Shown: piece by piece, positions 7,514 through 17,265 of the stretch
Numbering within the stretch: the stretch's first letter is position 1
Layout of the letters: the number at the start of each line of letters is the position of its first letter
Assembly: GCF_000423405.1 (NCBI RefSeq)
Contig: NZ_KE384013.1
Coordinates: forward strand, 121,705-185,704
DNA from: Mesonia mobilis DSM 19841
GTDB lineage: Bacteria > Bacteroidota > Bacteroidia > Flavobacteriales > Flavobacteriaceae
Direction: 5' to 3'
Length of the DNA stretch: 64,000 nt
Program-made: the position numbers and the translations under genes
Notes under the pieces: generated by a model
What the model was told of the DNA's origin: nothing
Database searches by the model: none
Seen by the model: only the letters and a program-made list of their open reading frames with translations

Positions 7514-10303
7514 ATGAAAATTAACCTTAGAGCAATTTCTATTGCACTAATGGCCTTTTTCTGTTTTGCGTTTACTCAAGCGCAAGATTTTCAAGTTAAA
7601 GGTAAAGTTACAGACGGTCAAAATACTCCGCTAGAGTCTGCAACTGTTTATATAGAAACCGTACAAGATAGTACACTGGTAAATTATACAATTACAGATG
7701 TAGAAGGTAATTTTACAGTAGACGGTTCAACAGAAGAAGAACAGGTTAATATATTTATAAGTTATACGGGATTTAATACTTATAAAAAGCAACTTTCTTT
7801 AAAAGAAAATCCTTCGATAGATTTATCTACTGTAAAGCTTAACTTTTCGACTAACAATTTAGATGAAGTTTTAGTGACCGGTAATCGTGCGCCTGTAACC
7901 ATTAAAACAGATACCTTAGAGTTTAATGCTGCATCTTTTAAAACACGGCCCGATGCTAATTTAGAAGAAACTTTAAAGCAACTTCCTGGTGTAAATGTAG
8001 ATAGCGATGGTACGATCACGGTAAATGGTAAAGAAGTTTCAAGGGTTTTAGTAAACGGTAAAGAGTTTTTTGGCGATGATCCAAAAATTGCCACTAAGAA
8101 TTTGCCTAAAGAAATTATCGATAAAATTCAGGTGGTCGATACCAAGACAAAATCGGAAGAATTTACCGGTAAAGAAGGCGATTCTGAAAATAAGACGATT
8201 AATATTACCATTCAAGAAGATAAAAATAAAGGCTATTTCTCAAGATTAACTGCCGGTGGTGGTACCGATGAACGTTATGAACTAAGCGGAATTGCCAATT
8301 ATTTTAAAGATGAGTTGCGTGTAAGCATTTTAGGAAGTTCGAATAACATTAACTCTTCCGGATTTACGTTCGATGAGGTTTTTGATGCAATGGGAAGAAG
8401 CGCTTATTCTATTACTAGAAACAGTAATGGTAATTTCTCTATAAACGGAAATGGTTTTGGTAGCAACAGCGGTATTACAAAATCAGACAATGCCGGATTT
8501 AATTTTGCAAACGAATGGAATGAGAAAACCGAATTAAACGCAAACTATTTTTTTAATCGAGCAGATAATCGTACAGCAACTACCGTAGAAAGAGAGAATA
8601 TCTTACCGGATAGAACTTATTATAATAATTCAGAATCTACTTCAGAAAGACAAAATGATAACCACAGGGCAAGAGTTAGTTTTGAGTTTGAACCCGATAC
8701 TTTAACCAGAATATCCTTTAGACCAAACCTAAACGTTAACGATGGTTATTCTTCCAGTAATTCGTTTACAGAATCTTTTGAAGAAGACGGTACGCCAATT
8801 AATAACGCAACGACAGAACAATCTGGAGAAGTGTTCAATACAGATTTTAGCAATCGTTTAGATGTAACAAGAAAATTTGGAAATAAAGGAGCTTATGTGA
8901 GATTGGGTTTTAATAACTCTAATACTAAAAGTGAAGAAGATCAACTTTATTATTCTTCTAGAGAAATTTATGAAGACGGAACTTTAACAGAAACTCAAAT
9001 TCAAGATCAATACATCGATGAAGACAGCAAAGAAGATGAATATGAACTACAGTTCGATTCTCGTGTTCCTCTTTCAGAAAAATTATCGTTAGACCTAGAA
9101 TATTCTTATACCAAAGCTAACAGAAATAACACTCGATTAGTTTACGATAGAACAGAAAATTCAGATGAATTTGATCTGTTAAATGACGACTTAAGTAACG
9201 ATTTTGAATCAGAAACCTTCGATCATCGTCCCGAAGCAGGTTTAGTTTATGAAGATGATAAATTAAGAGCAAGTATTTCTGGAGGTTTACAGAGTATTCG
9301 CTTAAAAAATGAAGATTTATTCACTAATAATTCTTTTGATAATACTTATAATAACCTTTTTGTTGATTCGTACTTCAGGTATAGAATTACTAAAACAAAA
9401 TCTATCTATTTTAATTATAGAAATTCAAGAAGTGCGCCTTCTATTAATCAATTACAACCGGTTACAAATACAACTAACCCTTTAAATATTGTAACGGGTA
9501 ATCCTAACTTAGATCCTTCCCAAGAGCATAGTTTTTATTCAAACTTCAATAATTTCGACTTTAAGTCGCGTTCTGGTTTTTATATGTATTTAGGCGGAAG
9601 TTTTTACAACGATCAGGTAGTTTCTTTCACTACAACAGATGAAGATTTAGTAAGAACCACAACTTATACCAATGTTGATGGAGCTTATAATTTATTCGGA
9701 GGTTTTAGTATTAACAAGCGAATAGAATTAGAAAAAGGAGCAACTTTAAATCCAAGAGCAGGTTTAAGAGTCAGTGTAAATAGAAATGTAGGGTTTACTA
9801 ATGGAGTTCAATTTAATTCGAAAACATATAGTTTATCTCCACAGTTATCATTAAGGTATGAAATTGATGATTTAATCTCTATCGATCCTAATTACCAACT
9901 TACGTACAATATTGCTAATTACAGCTTAGATTCGAGTAGAGATCAAAATTTTATCAATCATAATTTAGGAGCAGAAATTACTACTTACTGGCCAAAGAAT
10001 TTCATTTTTGGTAACGATATTAGTTACCAGCACATTGGCAATATGTCACCCGGATTTAAAAACGATTTTGTCTTGTGGAATATGAGTTTAGGTTATAAAC
10101 TTTTAGGTGACGATGGGATCGTAAAAGTAAAAGTGTTTGATGTGTTAGATCAAAATATTTCAACTTCAAGATATACGGGTGAAGATTTTATACAAGATAC
10201 TCAGCAACTGGTGTTAGAGCAATATGTAATGTTCAGTTTTACCTATAAGTTCAGCAAGTTTGGCGGTAAAGACCCTAACGACAGAAGAAGAGGAAGATTT
10301 TAA
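7514..10303 (+). CDS. TonB-dependent-receptor-like outer-membrane beta-barrel protein
   Basis: 929 residues. A signal peptide (cut near FTQAQ) is followed by a carboxypeptidase-regulatory-like domain (FQVKGKVTDGQNTPLESATV, roughly residues 25-110), then a plug-like region (LEETLKQLPGVNVDSDGTI, VNGKEFFGDDP), then a long barrel of about 650 residues ending KFSKFGGKDPNDRRRGRF. This is the outer-membrane barrel family common in Flavobacteria beside GLPGLI proteins; no GLPGLI gene is present here. The substrate cannot be told from sequence. It is a single-gene transcript judging from the terminators on both sides. Confidence 0.85.
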   Translation: MKINLRAISIALMAFFCFAFTQAQDFQVKGKVTDGQNTPLESATVYIETVQDSTLVNYTITDVEGNFTVDGSTEEEQVNIFISYTGFNTYKKQLSLKENPSIDLSTVKLNFSTNNLDEVLVTGNRAPVTIKTDTLEFNAASFKTRPDANLEETLKQLPGVNVDSDGTITVNGKEVSRVLVNGKEFFGDDPKIATKNLPKEIIDKIQVVDTKTKSEEFTGKEGDSENKTINITIQEDKNKGYFSRLTAGGGTDERYELSGIANYFKDELRVSILGSSNNINSSGFTFDEVFDAMGRSAYSITRNSNGNFSINGNGFGSNSGITKSDNAGFNFANEWNEKTELNANYFFNRADNRTATTVERENILPDRTYYNNSESTSERQNDNHRARVSFEFEPDTLTRISFRPNLNVNDGYSSSNSFTESFEEDGTPINNATTEQSGEVFNTDFSNRLDVTRKFGNKGAYVRLGFNNSNTKSEEDQLYYSSREIYEDGTLTETQIQDQYIDEDSKEDEYELQFDSRVPLSEKLSLDLEYSYTKANRNNTRLVYDRTENSDEFDLLNDDLSNDFESETFDHRPEAGLVYEDDKLRASISGGLQSIRLKNEDLFTNNSFDNTYNNLFVDSYFRYRITKTKSIYFNYRNSRSAPSINQLQPVTNTTNPLNIVTGNPNLDPSQEHSFYSNFNNFDFKSRSGFYMYLGGSFYNDQVVSFTTTDEDLVRTTTYTNVDGAYNLFGGFSINKRIELEKGATLNPRAGLRVSVNRNVGFTNGVQFNSKTYSLSPQLSLRYEIDDLISIDPNYQLTYNIANYSLDSSRDQNFINHNLGAEITTYWPKNFIFGNDISYQHIGNMSPGFKNDFVLWNMSLGYKLLGDDGIVKVKVFDVLDQNISTSRYTGEDFIQDTQQLVLEQYVMFSFTYKFSKFGGKDPNDRRRGRF

Positions 10304-10328
10304 TTTGTGTTTTGTTTATATAGTTTGT

Positions 10329-10369
10329 AAAAGCCCCTTTTTGAAATTTCAAAAAAGGGGCTTTTTTTA
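10329..10369. terminator. Strong bidirectional terminator
   Basis: A long stem around AAAAGCCCC/GGGGCTTTT, extended by TTTTTGAAA/TTTCAAAAA with one bulged A, lies between two convergent genes with T-runs on both strands. Confidence 0.9.
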
Positions 10370-10390
10370 AGCGATTCTTAAATTTATTAT

Positions 10391-10798
10391 TTAATCTAAA
10401 GTTATTGTTTCAGAAATGTCGTCTCCTAATTCAAATGTAATAGGGAGTACTTTTGAGGTATCTGTTCCGTTTATAGAATAGTTTACCACAAATCTGTATG
10501 TATGAGTGTAATCTGTAAGTTCATTAAATTCTGTGTCGGTCGTAAGGTTACTAAACGTTGCAATTCCTTCACTATTTGAGGCAGCTTGAAAATCTGCAAA
10601 GAATGTATCATTGCCTATAACCTCCCAAGTACTCTCACTGTATGCATATACAGTCATACCTGATACTAAATCACTATTAGCATCTAATAAGGTGATTTCA
10701 GCAGAAGTTACATTGTCGTTTGAGCCAGAGCTGTCATCGTCTGAAGAACAGGCGGCCATTATTCCTATACTAAGGAATAGAAGTAAAAATTTTTTCAT
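10391..10798 (-). CDS. Small lipoprotein of unknown function
   Basis: 135 residues. An upstream in-frame ATG exists, but the start at 10798 is chosen because it gives a typical lipoprotein signal, MKKFLLLFLSIGIMAACSS, with the lipobox Cys followed by an Asp/Ser-rich linker. The Asp residues after the Cys fit the Bacteroidota pattern that can lead to surface exposure. The rest looks like a single Ig-like or carboxypeptidase-regulatory-like beta domain (AEITLLDANSDLVSGMTVYAY). I cannot name a family. It is convergent with the TonB-type gene. Confidence 0.6.
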   Translation of the reverse strand: MKKFLLLFLSIGIMAACSSDDDSSGSNDNVTSAEITLLDANSDLVSGMTVYAYSESTWEVIGNDTFFADFQAASNSEGIATFSNLTTDTEFNELTDYTHTYRFVVNYSINGTDTSKVLPITFELGDDISETITLD

Positions 10799-10959
10799 TT
10801 TAATATTTGAAGTTTTGAGAGAATCGCTCGATTTCAAATATATAATTATTTTACTTATTTAAAAGAGTTGTTTGTGAATTAAAAATTTAAAGTACATAAT
10901 TAACAGTAATTCCAATTTTAACTCCTACAACCTAACACCCAAAACCTATCATCTAAACA

Positions 10960-11784
10960 TTACCAGCTTCCTCCGGCACCACCGCCGCCAAAGCCGCCTC
11001 CGCCGAAGCCACCACCAAAGCCTCCACCTCCAAAACCGCCACCGCTGCTTCCTCCAAATCCTCCGGAAGAACCACCGCCAAACATTCCGCGACCAAGACT
11101 ACTTAAAATAATGGCATCAAAAAGCGTGTCGGCACCATTTCTACGACCGCCACGACCACCGCCGCCGCCATTATTCTTTTTAATAATAGAAATGATGATC
11201 ACAATAAAAATGATGAACACCACAATAATAGGAAACGGATTAAAACCTATATCTCTACCACTTTGGTTAGCGTTAAAAGTGCCGTTCATCACTTGCATAA
11301 TAGCTGTCGTCCCTTTGTCTAAACCTCGGTAGTAACTTCCGCTTCTAAATTCTGGTAAGATCACTTGGTCGACAATCGTTTTTGTCGTCGCATCGGTCAT
11401 AAACTCTTCGGTTCCGTAACCGGTAGCAATAAAAATCTGTCGGTCTTTTTTAGCGAGCAAGATTAAAAAACCATTGTCTTTCCCGTCTTGACCAATTCCC
11501 CAAGCTTGTGCCCATTCTGCAGCATACGTACCAATATGTTCACCGTTTAAAGTGGGTATCGTAGCAATTACAATTTGGGTTGAAGTCGTATCGGCATAGC
11601 GCACTAATTTTTGCGTTAACGCATTTTTTTCAGCAGGACTTAAAACATTTGCGCCATCGTAAACGCTGGTTTCTTTTGAAGGTTTATCGGGAATATTCAG
11701 TTGAGCAAAACCTAAGGTTCCGACCAATAGAAATAAAATTCCGAATAAAAATTTTTTACTGAATACTTGAGTTAGTTGTGGCAT
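10960..11784 (-). CDS. TPM-domain membrane protein with Gly-rich tail
   Basis: 274 residues. A signal peptide (cut near GFAQ) precedes a TPM domain (roughly residues 35-165; VYDGANVLSPAEKNALTQKL, GKDNGFLILLAKKDRQIFI), then one transmembrane helix (FPIIVVFIIFIVIIISII) and a cytoplasmic tail dominated by GGGFGG. This is the YgcG-like arrangement. TPM proteins are tied to envelope stress and photosystem repair in different lineages; the bacterial role is poorly known. Its ATG shares one base with the stop of the next TPM gene (TAATG), showing translational coupling. LemA follows in the usual order upstream. Confidence 0.85.
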   Translation of the reverse strand: MPQLTQVFSKKFLFGILFLLVGTLGFAQLNIPDKPSKETSVYDGANVLSPAEKNALTQKLVRYADTTSTQIVIATIPTLNGEHIGTYAAEWAQAWGIGQDGKDNGFLILLAKKDRQIFIATGYGTEEFMTDATTKTIVDQVILPEFRSGSYYRGLDKGTTAIMQVMNGTFNANQSGRDIGFNPFPIIVVFIIFIVIIISIIKKNNGGGGGRGGRRNGADTLFDAIILSSLGRGMFGGGSSGGFGGSSGGGFGGGGFGGGFGGGGFGGGGAGGSW

Positions 11785-12215
11785 TATCCTCTAGATATTT
11801 CGTCTGAAAGTTCGTTAATGTCGTCTTGTTGATAAGGAAAGTGATGTTTTAATTGCTCCCCGGCTTTTAAAATTCCGTCAACTAAACCTTGTTTAAAATT
11901 GCCTTTTCTAAAATGGTCTTGCATTACATTTTTGGTGCTTTCCCAAAAATCGTCAGGCACTTTTCTGTCGATACCTTTATCGCCCATAATGTAAAATTTG
12001 TGATCTTCGATCGCCAGATAGATAAGAACGCCATTTTCGAGTTTAGTGTTGTCCATCTTCAACTCGTGAAAAACAGCTTTGGCTCTTTCAAAAAGTTCGG
12101 TTGGGCATTTGTGTTCGATATGCACACGAATTTCTCCTGAAGTATTTTTTTCTGAAGTTCGAATTGCCGCTACAATTTCTTCTTCATCTTTTACTGAAAT
12201 AAATTCTTTAGCCAT
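11784..12215 (-). CDS. TPM-domain protein, soluble
   Basis: 143 residues, no signal peptide or membrane helix. It is an isolated TPM domain (IRTSEKNTSGEIRVHIEHKC, ENGVLIYLAIEDHKFYIMGD, FRKGNFKQGLVDGI). The TPM-TPM-LemA order is a conserved Bacteroidota group. It is the promoter-proximal TPM gene and is separated from lemA by a hairpin. Confidence 0.85.
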   Translation of the reverse strand: MAKEFISVKDEEEIVAAIRTSEKNTSGEIRVHIEHKCPTELFERAKAVFHELKMDNTKLENGVLIYLAIEDHKFYIMGDKGIDRKVPDDFWESTKNVMQDHFRKGNFKQGLVDGILKAGEQLKHHFPYQQDDINELSDEISRG

Positions 12216-12265
12216 TTTCTAAAAGTTTTAATGCTGAATTTTCTTTGTTGAATAAAACATTTATC

Positions 12266-12295
12266 ATAAAAAAATGCTGAAGTAATTCAGCATTT
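12266..12295 (-). terminator. Terminator-like hairpin between lemA and the TPM genes
   Basis: A perfect 10-base stem AAATGCTGAA/TTCAGCATTT with a GTAA loop has a seven-A run on the plus strand just left of it, which reads as a U-run in minus-strand transcripts. It lies right after lemA, so TPM genes may get only read-through or use their own promoter. Confidence 0.7.
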
Positions 12296-12304
12296 AATTC
12301 ATTT

Positions 12305-12895
12305 TTAAAATTCTACCGTTGGGGCATTTTCTGCTCCTGCTTGCGCTTCAAAAGGTGTCATTTTTTCAAAACCGAACATTCCTGCAAAAATATTATTTGG
12401 GAATTTTCTAATATAAGTATTGTAAGCTCTAACTTTCTCGTTAAAACGGTTACGCTCTACATTAATTCTATTTTCGGTGCCTTCTAATTGCGATTGTAAA
12501 TTACTGAAATTCTGTGTAGCTGTAAGTTGTGGGTAACGTTCTACGCTTACCATTAATTTTGATAACGCAGAAGAAAGTCCGCTTTGGGCTTCTTGAAATT
12601 TCTGTAAAGAAGCACTATCTAAATTATCGGCATTAATATTTACTGCAGTCGCTTTTGCACGCGCTTCAATTACTCCGGTTAAAGTTTCTTGCTCAAAATC
12701 TGCTGCTCCTTTTACCGTATTCACCAAATTTGGGATCAAGTCTGTTCGGCGTTGGTAAGCACTTTCTACATTGGCCCAAGAAGCTTTTACGTCTTCTTCT
12801 AATTCAACAGCTGTATTATTTACACCTGCGGTGAGGCTATAACCAATAATACCTAAGACTACAATTATAATAACGGGGATTAACCACTTTTTCAT
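12305..12895 (-). CDS. LemA family protein
   Basis: 196 residues. A single N-terminal membrane helix (IPVIIIVVLGIIGYSL) is followed by the long alpha-helical bundle typical of LemA, with the conserved VKASWANVESAYQRRTDLIP and LVNTVKGAADFE, VERYPQLTATQNF and RNRFNEKVRAYN stretches. The length is normal. The family's biochemical role is unsettled; it is repeatedly found next to TPM proteins, as here. It starts 11 bases after a MerR gene, suggesting co-transcription with it and the M23 peptidase. Confidence 0.92.
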   Translation of the reverse strand: MKKWLIPVIIIVVLGIIGYSLTAGVNNTAVELEEDVKASWANVESAYQRRTDLIPNLVNTVKGAADFEQETLTGVIEARAKATAVNINADNLDSASLQKFQEAQSGLSSALSKLMVSVERYPQLTATQNFSNLQSQLEGTENRINVERNRFNEKVRAYNTYIRKFPNNIFAGMFGFEKMTPFEAQAGAENAPTVEF

Positions 12896-12906
12896 TTTCT
12901 TTTTGT

Positions 12907-13236
12907 TTAAAGTTGATTTTTAATGTTGATCAATTCAGATTTAATATGTTCTAACTTTCTAATAATTTCAAAATTATTTAAAGTTTCGACCTTTTCTTCT
13001 TTTAAATGTGTTTTTGCACCTTCCAAAGTAAAACCACGTTCTTTCACCAAATGATAAATGAGCTCAAGATTTTTAATGTCTTCTTTGGTGAATTTTCGGT
13101 TTCCTTTTGCGTTTTTCTTAGGTTGAATCACATCAAATTCTTTCTCCCAAAAACGAATAAGCGAAGCATTCACTTTAAAAGCTTTGGCAACTTCGCCAAT
13201 GCTATAATAGAGTTTATCTGGGAGGTTAATGTGCAT
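12907..13236 (-). CDS. MerR family transcriptional regulator
   Basis: 109 residues. The N-terminal MerR helix-turn-helix is clear: LYYSIGEVAKAFKVNASLIR, FWEKEF, NRKFTKEDI. The C-terminal part is a short helix (YHLVKERGFTLEGAKTHLKE) and lacks the cysteines or ligand domain of metal- or drug-sensing MerR proteins. It overlaps the M23 peptidase stop by one base (TAATG) and precedes lemA, so it is embedded in an envelope-gene operon rather than in a detoxification locus. Target unknown. Confidence 0.88.
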   Translation of the reverse strand: MHINLPDKLYYSIGEVAKAFKVNASLIRFWEKEFDVIQPKKNAKGNRKFTKEDIKNLELIYHLVKERGFTLEGAKTHLKEEKVETLNNFEIIRKLEHIKSELINIKNQL

Positions 13237-14210
13237 TAATCTAAAGATTGATTTTCGAGTGCAGACTGGTTTAACATAATGTCGTATTCTTCTGCAGTTA
13301 GGTCTCCATGATAAAAATTAATAGGATTTACTACTTTACCGTTTTTATGTACTTCATAATGTAAATGCGGTGCAGTCGATAATCCGGTGCTTCCTACTTC
13401 AGCAATAATTTCCCCACGCTTTACTTTTTGTCCGCGACGTACTTTAAATTCACTTAAATGCGCATAATAAGTTTCGTAACCAAAACCATGATCTAAGACC
13501 ACTAAGTTACCAAAACCGGTGGTGCGTTGTGCTTTTTTAACCACAGCATCTCCTGTAGCGTAAACTAAAGATCCTGTTGGCGCACTAAAGTCCATCCCGT
13601 TGTGCATTTTTCGGTACTTTAAGATCGGGTGCATTCGCATACCGTAACCCGAAGCCATTCGCTTTAAATTTTCATTTTTCACCGGTTGAATGGCAGGAAT
13701 GGCGGTTAATAATTTTTCTTTTTCTTCGGCTAAATTGGCAATTTCATCTAGCGATTTAGATTGTACAACGATCTGTTTTTGTAAAATATCTAAACGCTTA
13801 GCGGTTTCCATAATTAATTCAGAATTATCGTAACCTTCTAGATCTTTATATCGGTTTATCCCACCAAAACCGGCTTTTCGTTGTTCTTCGGGGATGGGGT
13901 TTGCTTCAAAATAAACACGATAAATATTGTTATCTCTATTTTGTACTTCAGCTAAAACTTTTTGCGCTTGCGTCATTTTTTTGTTGAGTACTTCGTATTG
14001 CAATTCCATATTTTGCAATTCGCGACGCATCGCCTTTTCTTTGGGAGTTTCTATTTGCGGTAAGTTTAAATAAACCACCAATAAAAGAAAACCGGCCAAA
14101 ACAGAAGCGGTCACACCCAATAACGCGTAGCCTAATTTTCTACCTTTCTTATGTTCGATTTTTCGATAAGAAAGCGTTTCGCTATCGTAATAATATTTAA
14201 CCTTCGACAT
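13236..14210 (-). CDS. M23 family metallopeptidase, membrane anchored
   Basis: 324 residues. One N-terminal membrane helix (ALLGVTASVLAGFLLLVVYL), a coiled-coil region (roughly 60-160) and a C-terminal LytM/M23 domain are present. Zinc ligands are visible as HNGMDFSAPTG (H..D) and the APHLHYEVH motif, with HGFGYETYYAHL between them, so the enzyme should be active against peptidoglycan cross-links. It is divergent from alaS, the arrangement usual in Flavobacteriia, and heads a transcript with merR and lemA. Confidence 0.9.
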   Translation of the reverse strand: MSKVKYYYDSETLSYRKIEHKKGRKLGYALLGVTASVLAGFLLLVVYLNLPQIETPKEKAMRRELQNMELQYEVLNKKMTQAQKVLAEVQNRDNNIYRVYFEANPIPEEQRKAGFGGINRYKDLEGYDNSELIMETAKRLDILQKQIVVQSKSLDEIANLAEEKEKLLTAIPAIQPVKNENLKRMASGYGMRMHPILKYRKMHNGMDFSAPTGSLVYATGDAVVKKAQRTTGFGNLVVLDHGFGYETYYAHLSEFKVRRGQKVKRGEIIAEVGSTGLSTAPHLHYEVHKNGKVVNPINFYHGDLTAEEYDIMLNQSALENQSLD

Positions 14211-14225
14211 TGTCTTAAATTATGC

Positions 14226-14278
14226 TATTTTTGCCTTCAAAAATTAAGCGGTTTCGCTTAATAAGACGAACAAAGATA
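14226..14278. promoter_or_regulatory. Possible divergent -7 elements for alaS and the M23 operon
   Basis: In the 121-base divergent gap, TATTTTTG (14226-14233, plus strand) and TATCTTTG (14271-14278 read on the minus strand) both fit the Bacteroidota -7 consensus TAnnTTTG and point towards alaS and the M23 gene. No convincing TTG -33 element at the right distance is seen for either, so this is tentative. Confidence 0.3.
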
Positions 14279-14331
14279 AAAATTGTTTCACTAGTAACAT
14301 AATTTAACGTTTCAGTTACAAAAAATCGTGT

Positions 14332-16944
14332 ATGAAATCTAACGAAATACGCAGCAAATTTTTAGAGTTTTTTGAATCTAAAAAACATCAGATTGTTCCT
14401 TCGGCGCCAATGGTCATCAAAGACGATCCTACCTTGATGTTTACCAACGCAGGGATGAATCAGTTTAAAGAATATTTCTTAGGCAATGCCACGCCAAAAA
14501 ATACCAGAGCAACCGATACTCAAAAATGTTTGCGTGTTAGTGGGAAACACAACGATTTAGAAGAAGTAGGTAAAGATACTTACCACCACACGATGTTCGA
14601 GATGTTGGGGAACTGGAGTTTTGGCGATTACTTTAAAAAAGAAGCGATTGCTTGGGCTTGGGAATTACTAACGGAAGTTTTTAAAGTAAATCCCGAAATT
14701 CTTTACGTGACCATTTTTGAAGGCGATGAAGAAGACGGAATTGGTAAAGATGAAGAAGCTTATAATTTCTGGAAAGAAATCGTACCGGAAAAACGTATTT
14801 TACTAGGAAATAAAAAAGATAACTTCTGGGAAATGGGCGATCAAGGGCCTTGCGGACCTGCATCTGAAATTCATATCGATATTCGATCTGAAGAAGAAAA
14901 AGCCAAGATCTCAGGAAAAGAATTGGTGAACCAAGATCACCCGCAAGTCGTAGAGATCTGGAACCTGGTTTTTATTCAATTCAACAGAAAAGCAGATGGT
15001 TCTTTGGTTGAATTGCCAAATAAACACATCGATACCGGGATGGGCTTCGAGCGTTTGTGTATGGTTTTACAAGATGTGAAATCGAACTATGATACGGATG
15101 TTTTTACGCCGATTATTCGTGAAATACAAACCATAACCAACTCTTCTTATGGTAAATCTGAAGAGATCGATATCGCCATTCGCGTCATCGCCGATCACGT
15201 TCGTGCGGTTGCTTTTGCGATTGCCGACGGACAGTTACCGAGCAATAATGGAGCTGGTTATGTGATTCGTAGAATTTTACGTCGTGCGATTCGTTACGGT
15301 TTTACGTTCTTAGATCAAAAAAAACCTTTTATTTATAAATTGGTGGCGACGTTGAGTCAGCAAATGGGAGCAGCTTTCCCAGAATTAAAAAAGCAGAAAA
15401 ATCTATGTGAAAATGTGATTAAAGAAGAAGAAAACTCCTTCTTGAAAACATTAGATCAAGGCTTGGTGTTGTTAGATCAGATCATTGAAAATTCAGCTAC
15501 AAAAGAGATTTCCGGTAAAAAAGCTTTTGAACTTTACGACACTTTTGGTTTCCCGATCGATTTAACAGCGCTAATTTTAAACGAGCGCGGTTTTAAGTTG
15601 AATGAAACTGAATTTGAAGAAGAACTGCAAAAGCAAAAAGAGCGTTCGCGTTCTGCAGCACAAACCAAAGCAGAAGATTGGCAAATTTTGCGTGAAGATG
15701 ATGAGGAAGAATTTATTGGTTACGACAGCTTAGAGGCGCAAGTAAACATCACTAAATTCAGAAAAGTTGAAAGTAAAAAAGACGGTACGTTATACCAATT
15801 GGTTTTTAATTTAACACCGTTTTATCCAGAAGGAGGTGGTCAAGTTGGTGATAAAGGTTATTTAGAAAGCAGCAACGGTAACGTAACTTACATTGTTGAT
15901 ACCAAAAAAGAGAATAATCAGATAATTCATATTGCTAAAAACCTTCCCGAGAATTTAGACGGAAGTTTTAAAGCCGTTGTCGATGCAAAACAACGTGCAA
16001 GATCAGCTTCAAACCACTCGGCTACGCACTTATTACACCAAGCCTTACGAAGCATTTTAGGGACGCATGTCGAGCAAAAAGGATCGATGGTACACAGCGG
16101 TTATTTACGTTTCGATTTCTCACATTTTAGTAAAGTTTCTGCGGAAGAATTAAAGCAGGTAGAAAACTTTGTGAATGCAAGAATTCGAGAAAACCTACCA
16201 TTAGAAGAAAACCGAAAAATAGCTTACAACGAAGCGATCGAACAAGGAGCAATTGCTTTATTTGGAGAAAAATATGGCGATGCGGTAAGAACGATTCGTT
16301 TTGGAGATTCGATGGAATTATGTGGCGGAACGCACGTTAAGAATACTTCAGAAATCTGGCATTTTAAAATTATTTCTGAAGGTGCAGTAGCTTCAGGAGT
16401 TCGAAGAATTGAAGCGATTACCGGCGATGCAGCGAAAGATTTCTTAACGCAACAAAGTGAAAACTTTAATCAGATCAAGGCTTTATTCAAAAATGCTAAA
16501 GACCCGATTAAAGCAGTGAACGATTTACAGGATGAAAATTCAGCCTTAAAAAAGGAAATTGAAACCTTACTGAAAGAAAAAGCGAAAAACGTAAAAGGCG
16601 ATCTGAAAAATGAATTAACCGAAATTAACGGAGTTCAGTTTTTAGCCAAGCAAGTAGATTTAGACGGTGGTGCATTGAAAGATTTATCTTTTCAGTTAGG
16701 TGGTGAAGTGGAAAATTTGTTTTTACTTCTAGGTTCTGCGAACAACGGTAAAGCGATTATCTCTTGTTACATCTCTAAAGATCTAGCGGAAGAAAAAGGC
16801 TTAAACGCCGGACAAATCGTTCGTGAATTAGGAAAACACATTCAAGGCGGCGGCGGCGGACAAGCATTTTTTGCTACCGCAGGAGGTAAAAACCCTGACG
16901 GAATTGCCAAAGCTTTAGAAGAAGGGAAAAAGTTTGTTAGTTAG
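14332..16944 (+). CDS. alaS: Alanyl-tRNA synthetase
   Basis: 870 residues, the normal full length. It charges tRNA-Ala. The class II catalytic core ([56 protein letters not shown]) is followed by the tRNA-recognition region, the editing domain with [11 protein letters not shown] and CGGTHV zinc and editing motifs, and the C-Ala domain with [14 protein letters not shown]. All expected motifs are present. It is transcribed alone, divergent from the M23 peptidase. Confidence 0.98.
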   Translation: MKSNEIRSKFLEFFESKKHQIVPSAPMVIKDDPTLMFTNAGMNQFKEYFLGNATPKNTRATDTQKCLRVSGKHNDLEEVGKDTYHHTMFEMLGNWSFGDYFKKEAIAWAWELLTEVFKVNPEILYVTIFEGDEEDGIGKDEEAYNFWKEIVPEKRILLGNKKDNFWEMGDQGPCGPASEIHIDIRSEEEKAKISGKELVNQDHPQVVEIWNLVFIQFNRKADGSLVELPNKHIDTGMGFERLCMVLQDVKSNYDTDVFTPIIREIQTITNSSYGKSEEIDIAIRVIADHVRAVAFAIADGQLPSNNGAGYVIRRILRRAIRYGFTFLDQKKPFIYKLVATLSQQMGAAFPELKKQKNLCENVIKEEENSFLKTLDQGLVLLDQIIENSATKEISGKKAFELYDTFGFPIDLTALILNERGFKLNETEFEEELQKQKERSRSAAQTKAEDWQILREDDEEEFIGYDSLEAQVNITKFRKVESKKDGTLYQLVFNLTPFYPEGGGQVGDKGYLESSNGNVTYIVDTKKENNQIIHIAKNLPENLDGSFKAVVDAKQRARSASNHSATHLLHQALRSILGTHVEQKGSMVHSGYLRFDFSHFSKVSAEELKQVENFVNARIRENLPLEENRKIAYNEAIEQGAIALFGEKYGDAVRTIRFGDSMELCGGTHVKNTSEIWHFKIISEGAVASGVRRIEAITGDAAKDFLTQQSENFNQIKALFKNAKDPIKAVNDLQDENSALKKEIETLLKEKAKNVKGDLKNELTEINGVQFLAKQVDLDGGALKDLSFQLGGEVENLFLLLGSANNGKAIISCYISKDLAEEKGLNAGQIVRELGKHIQGGGGGQAFFATAGGKNPDGIAKALEEGKKFVS

Positions 16945-17265
16945 TGAGTTGATGAGGTTTTTAAAATCGTCAACTAGTCAAACTGAGCTTGTCGAAGAAT
17001 AGTAAAAGCTTCCCTCCTTTAAAAGGAGGGATGTCAAAACTTGTTTTTGACAGGGTGGTTAAATAACACGATGCGATCCCGGATCAAGTCCGGGATGACG
17101 CTTTTAATATTAAATTACCGTCATGCTGAACTTGATTCAGCATCTCATTATCTTAGTAATTTTAGATTTTCACACCTAGACTTTCGACACGACTTAATGT
17201 AGATCCTGATCAAGGTGACTCAATTTAGATTTCGATGTCAGCTTCAATTTCAACTTTAAAAAAGT
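16945..17265. repeat. Gene-free gap packed with short palindromic repeats
   Basis: The gap holds, in order: GTCAAACTGAGCTTGTCGAAG (written as GTCAAACTGAG then CTTGTCGAAG, 16977-16997); a CTTCCCTCC...GGAGGG...GGGTGGTT element (17009-17060); a GATCCCGGA/TCCGGGATGAC palindrome (17075-17099); a CGTCATGCTGAA/TTCAGCAT palindrome (17119-17147); a period-7 tract beginning GATTTTC (from 17165); and a period-6 tract of inverted GAANNY units (about 17230-17257) ending at the next start codon. No ORF or RNA gene is seen. Confidence 0.75.

Noticed and set aside
10391-10837. Longer start for the small lipoprotein
   Set aside because: The extra 13 residues precede a complete lipoprotein signal and would disable it.
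14681-14863. Minus-strand ORF within alaS, and similar antisense ORFs over other long genes
   Set aside because: They lie wholly inside well-identified genes and show no family features.
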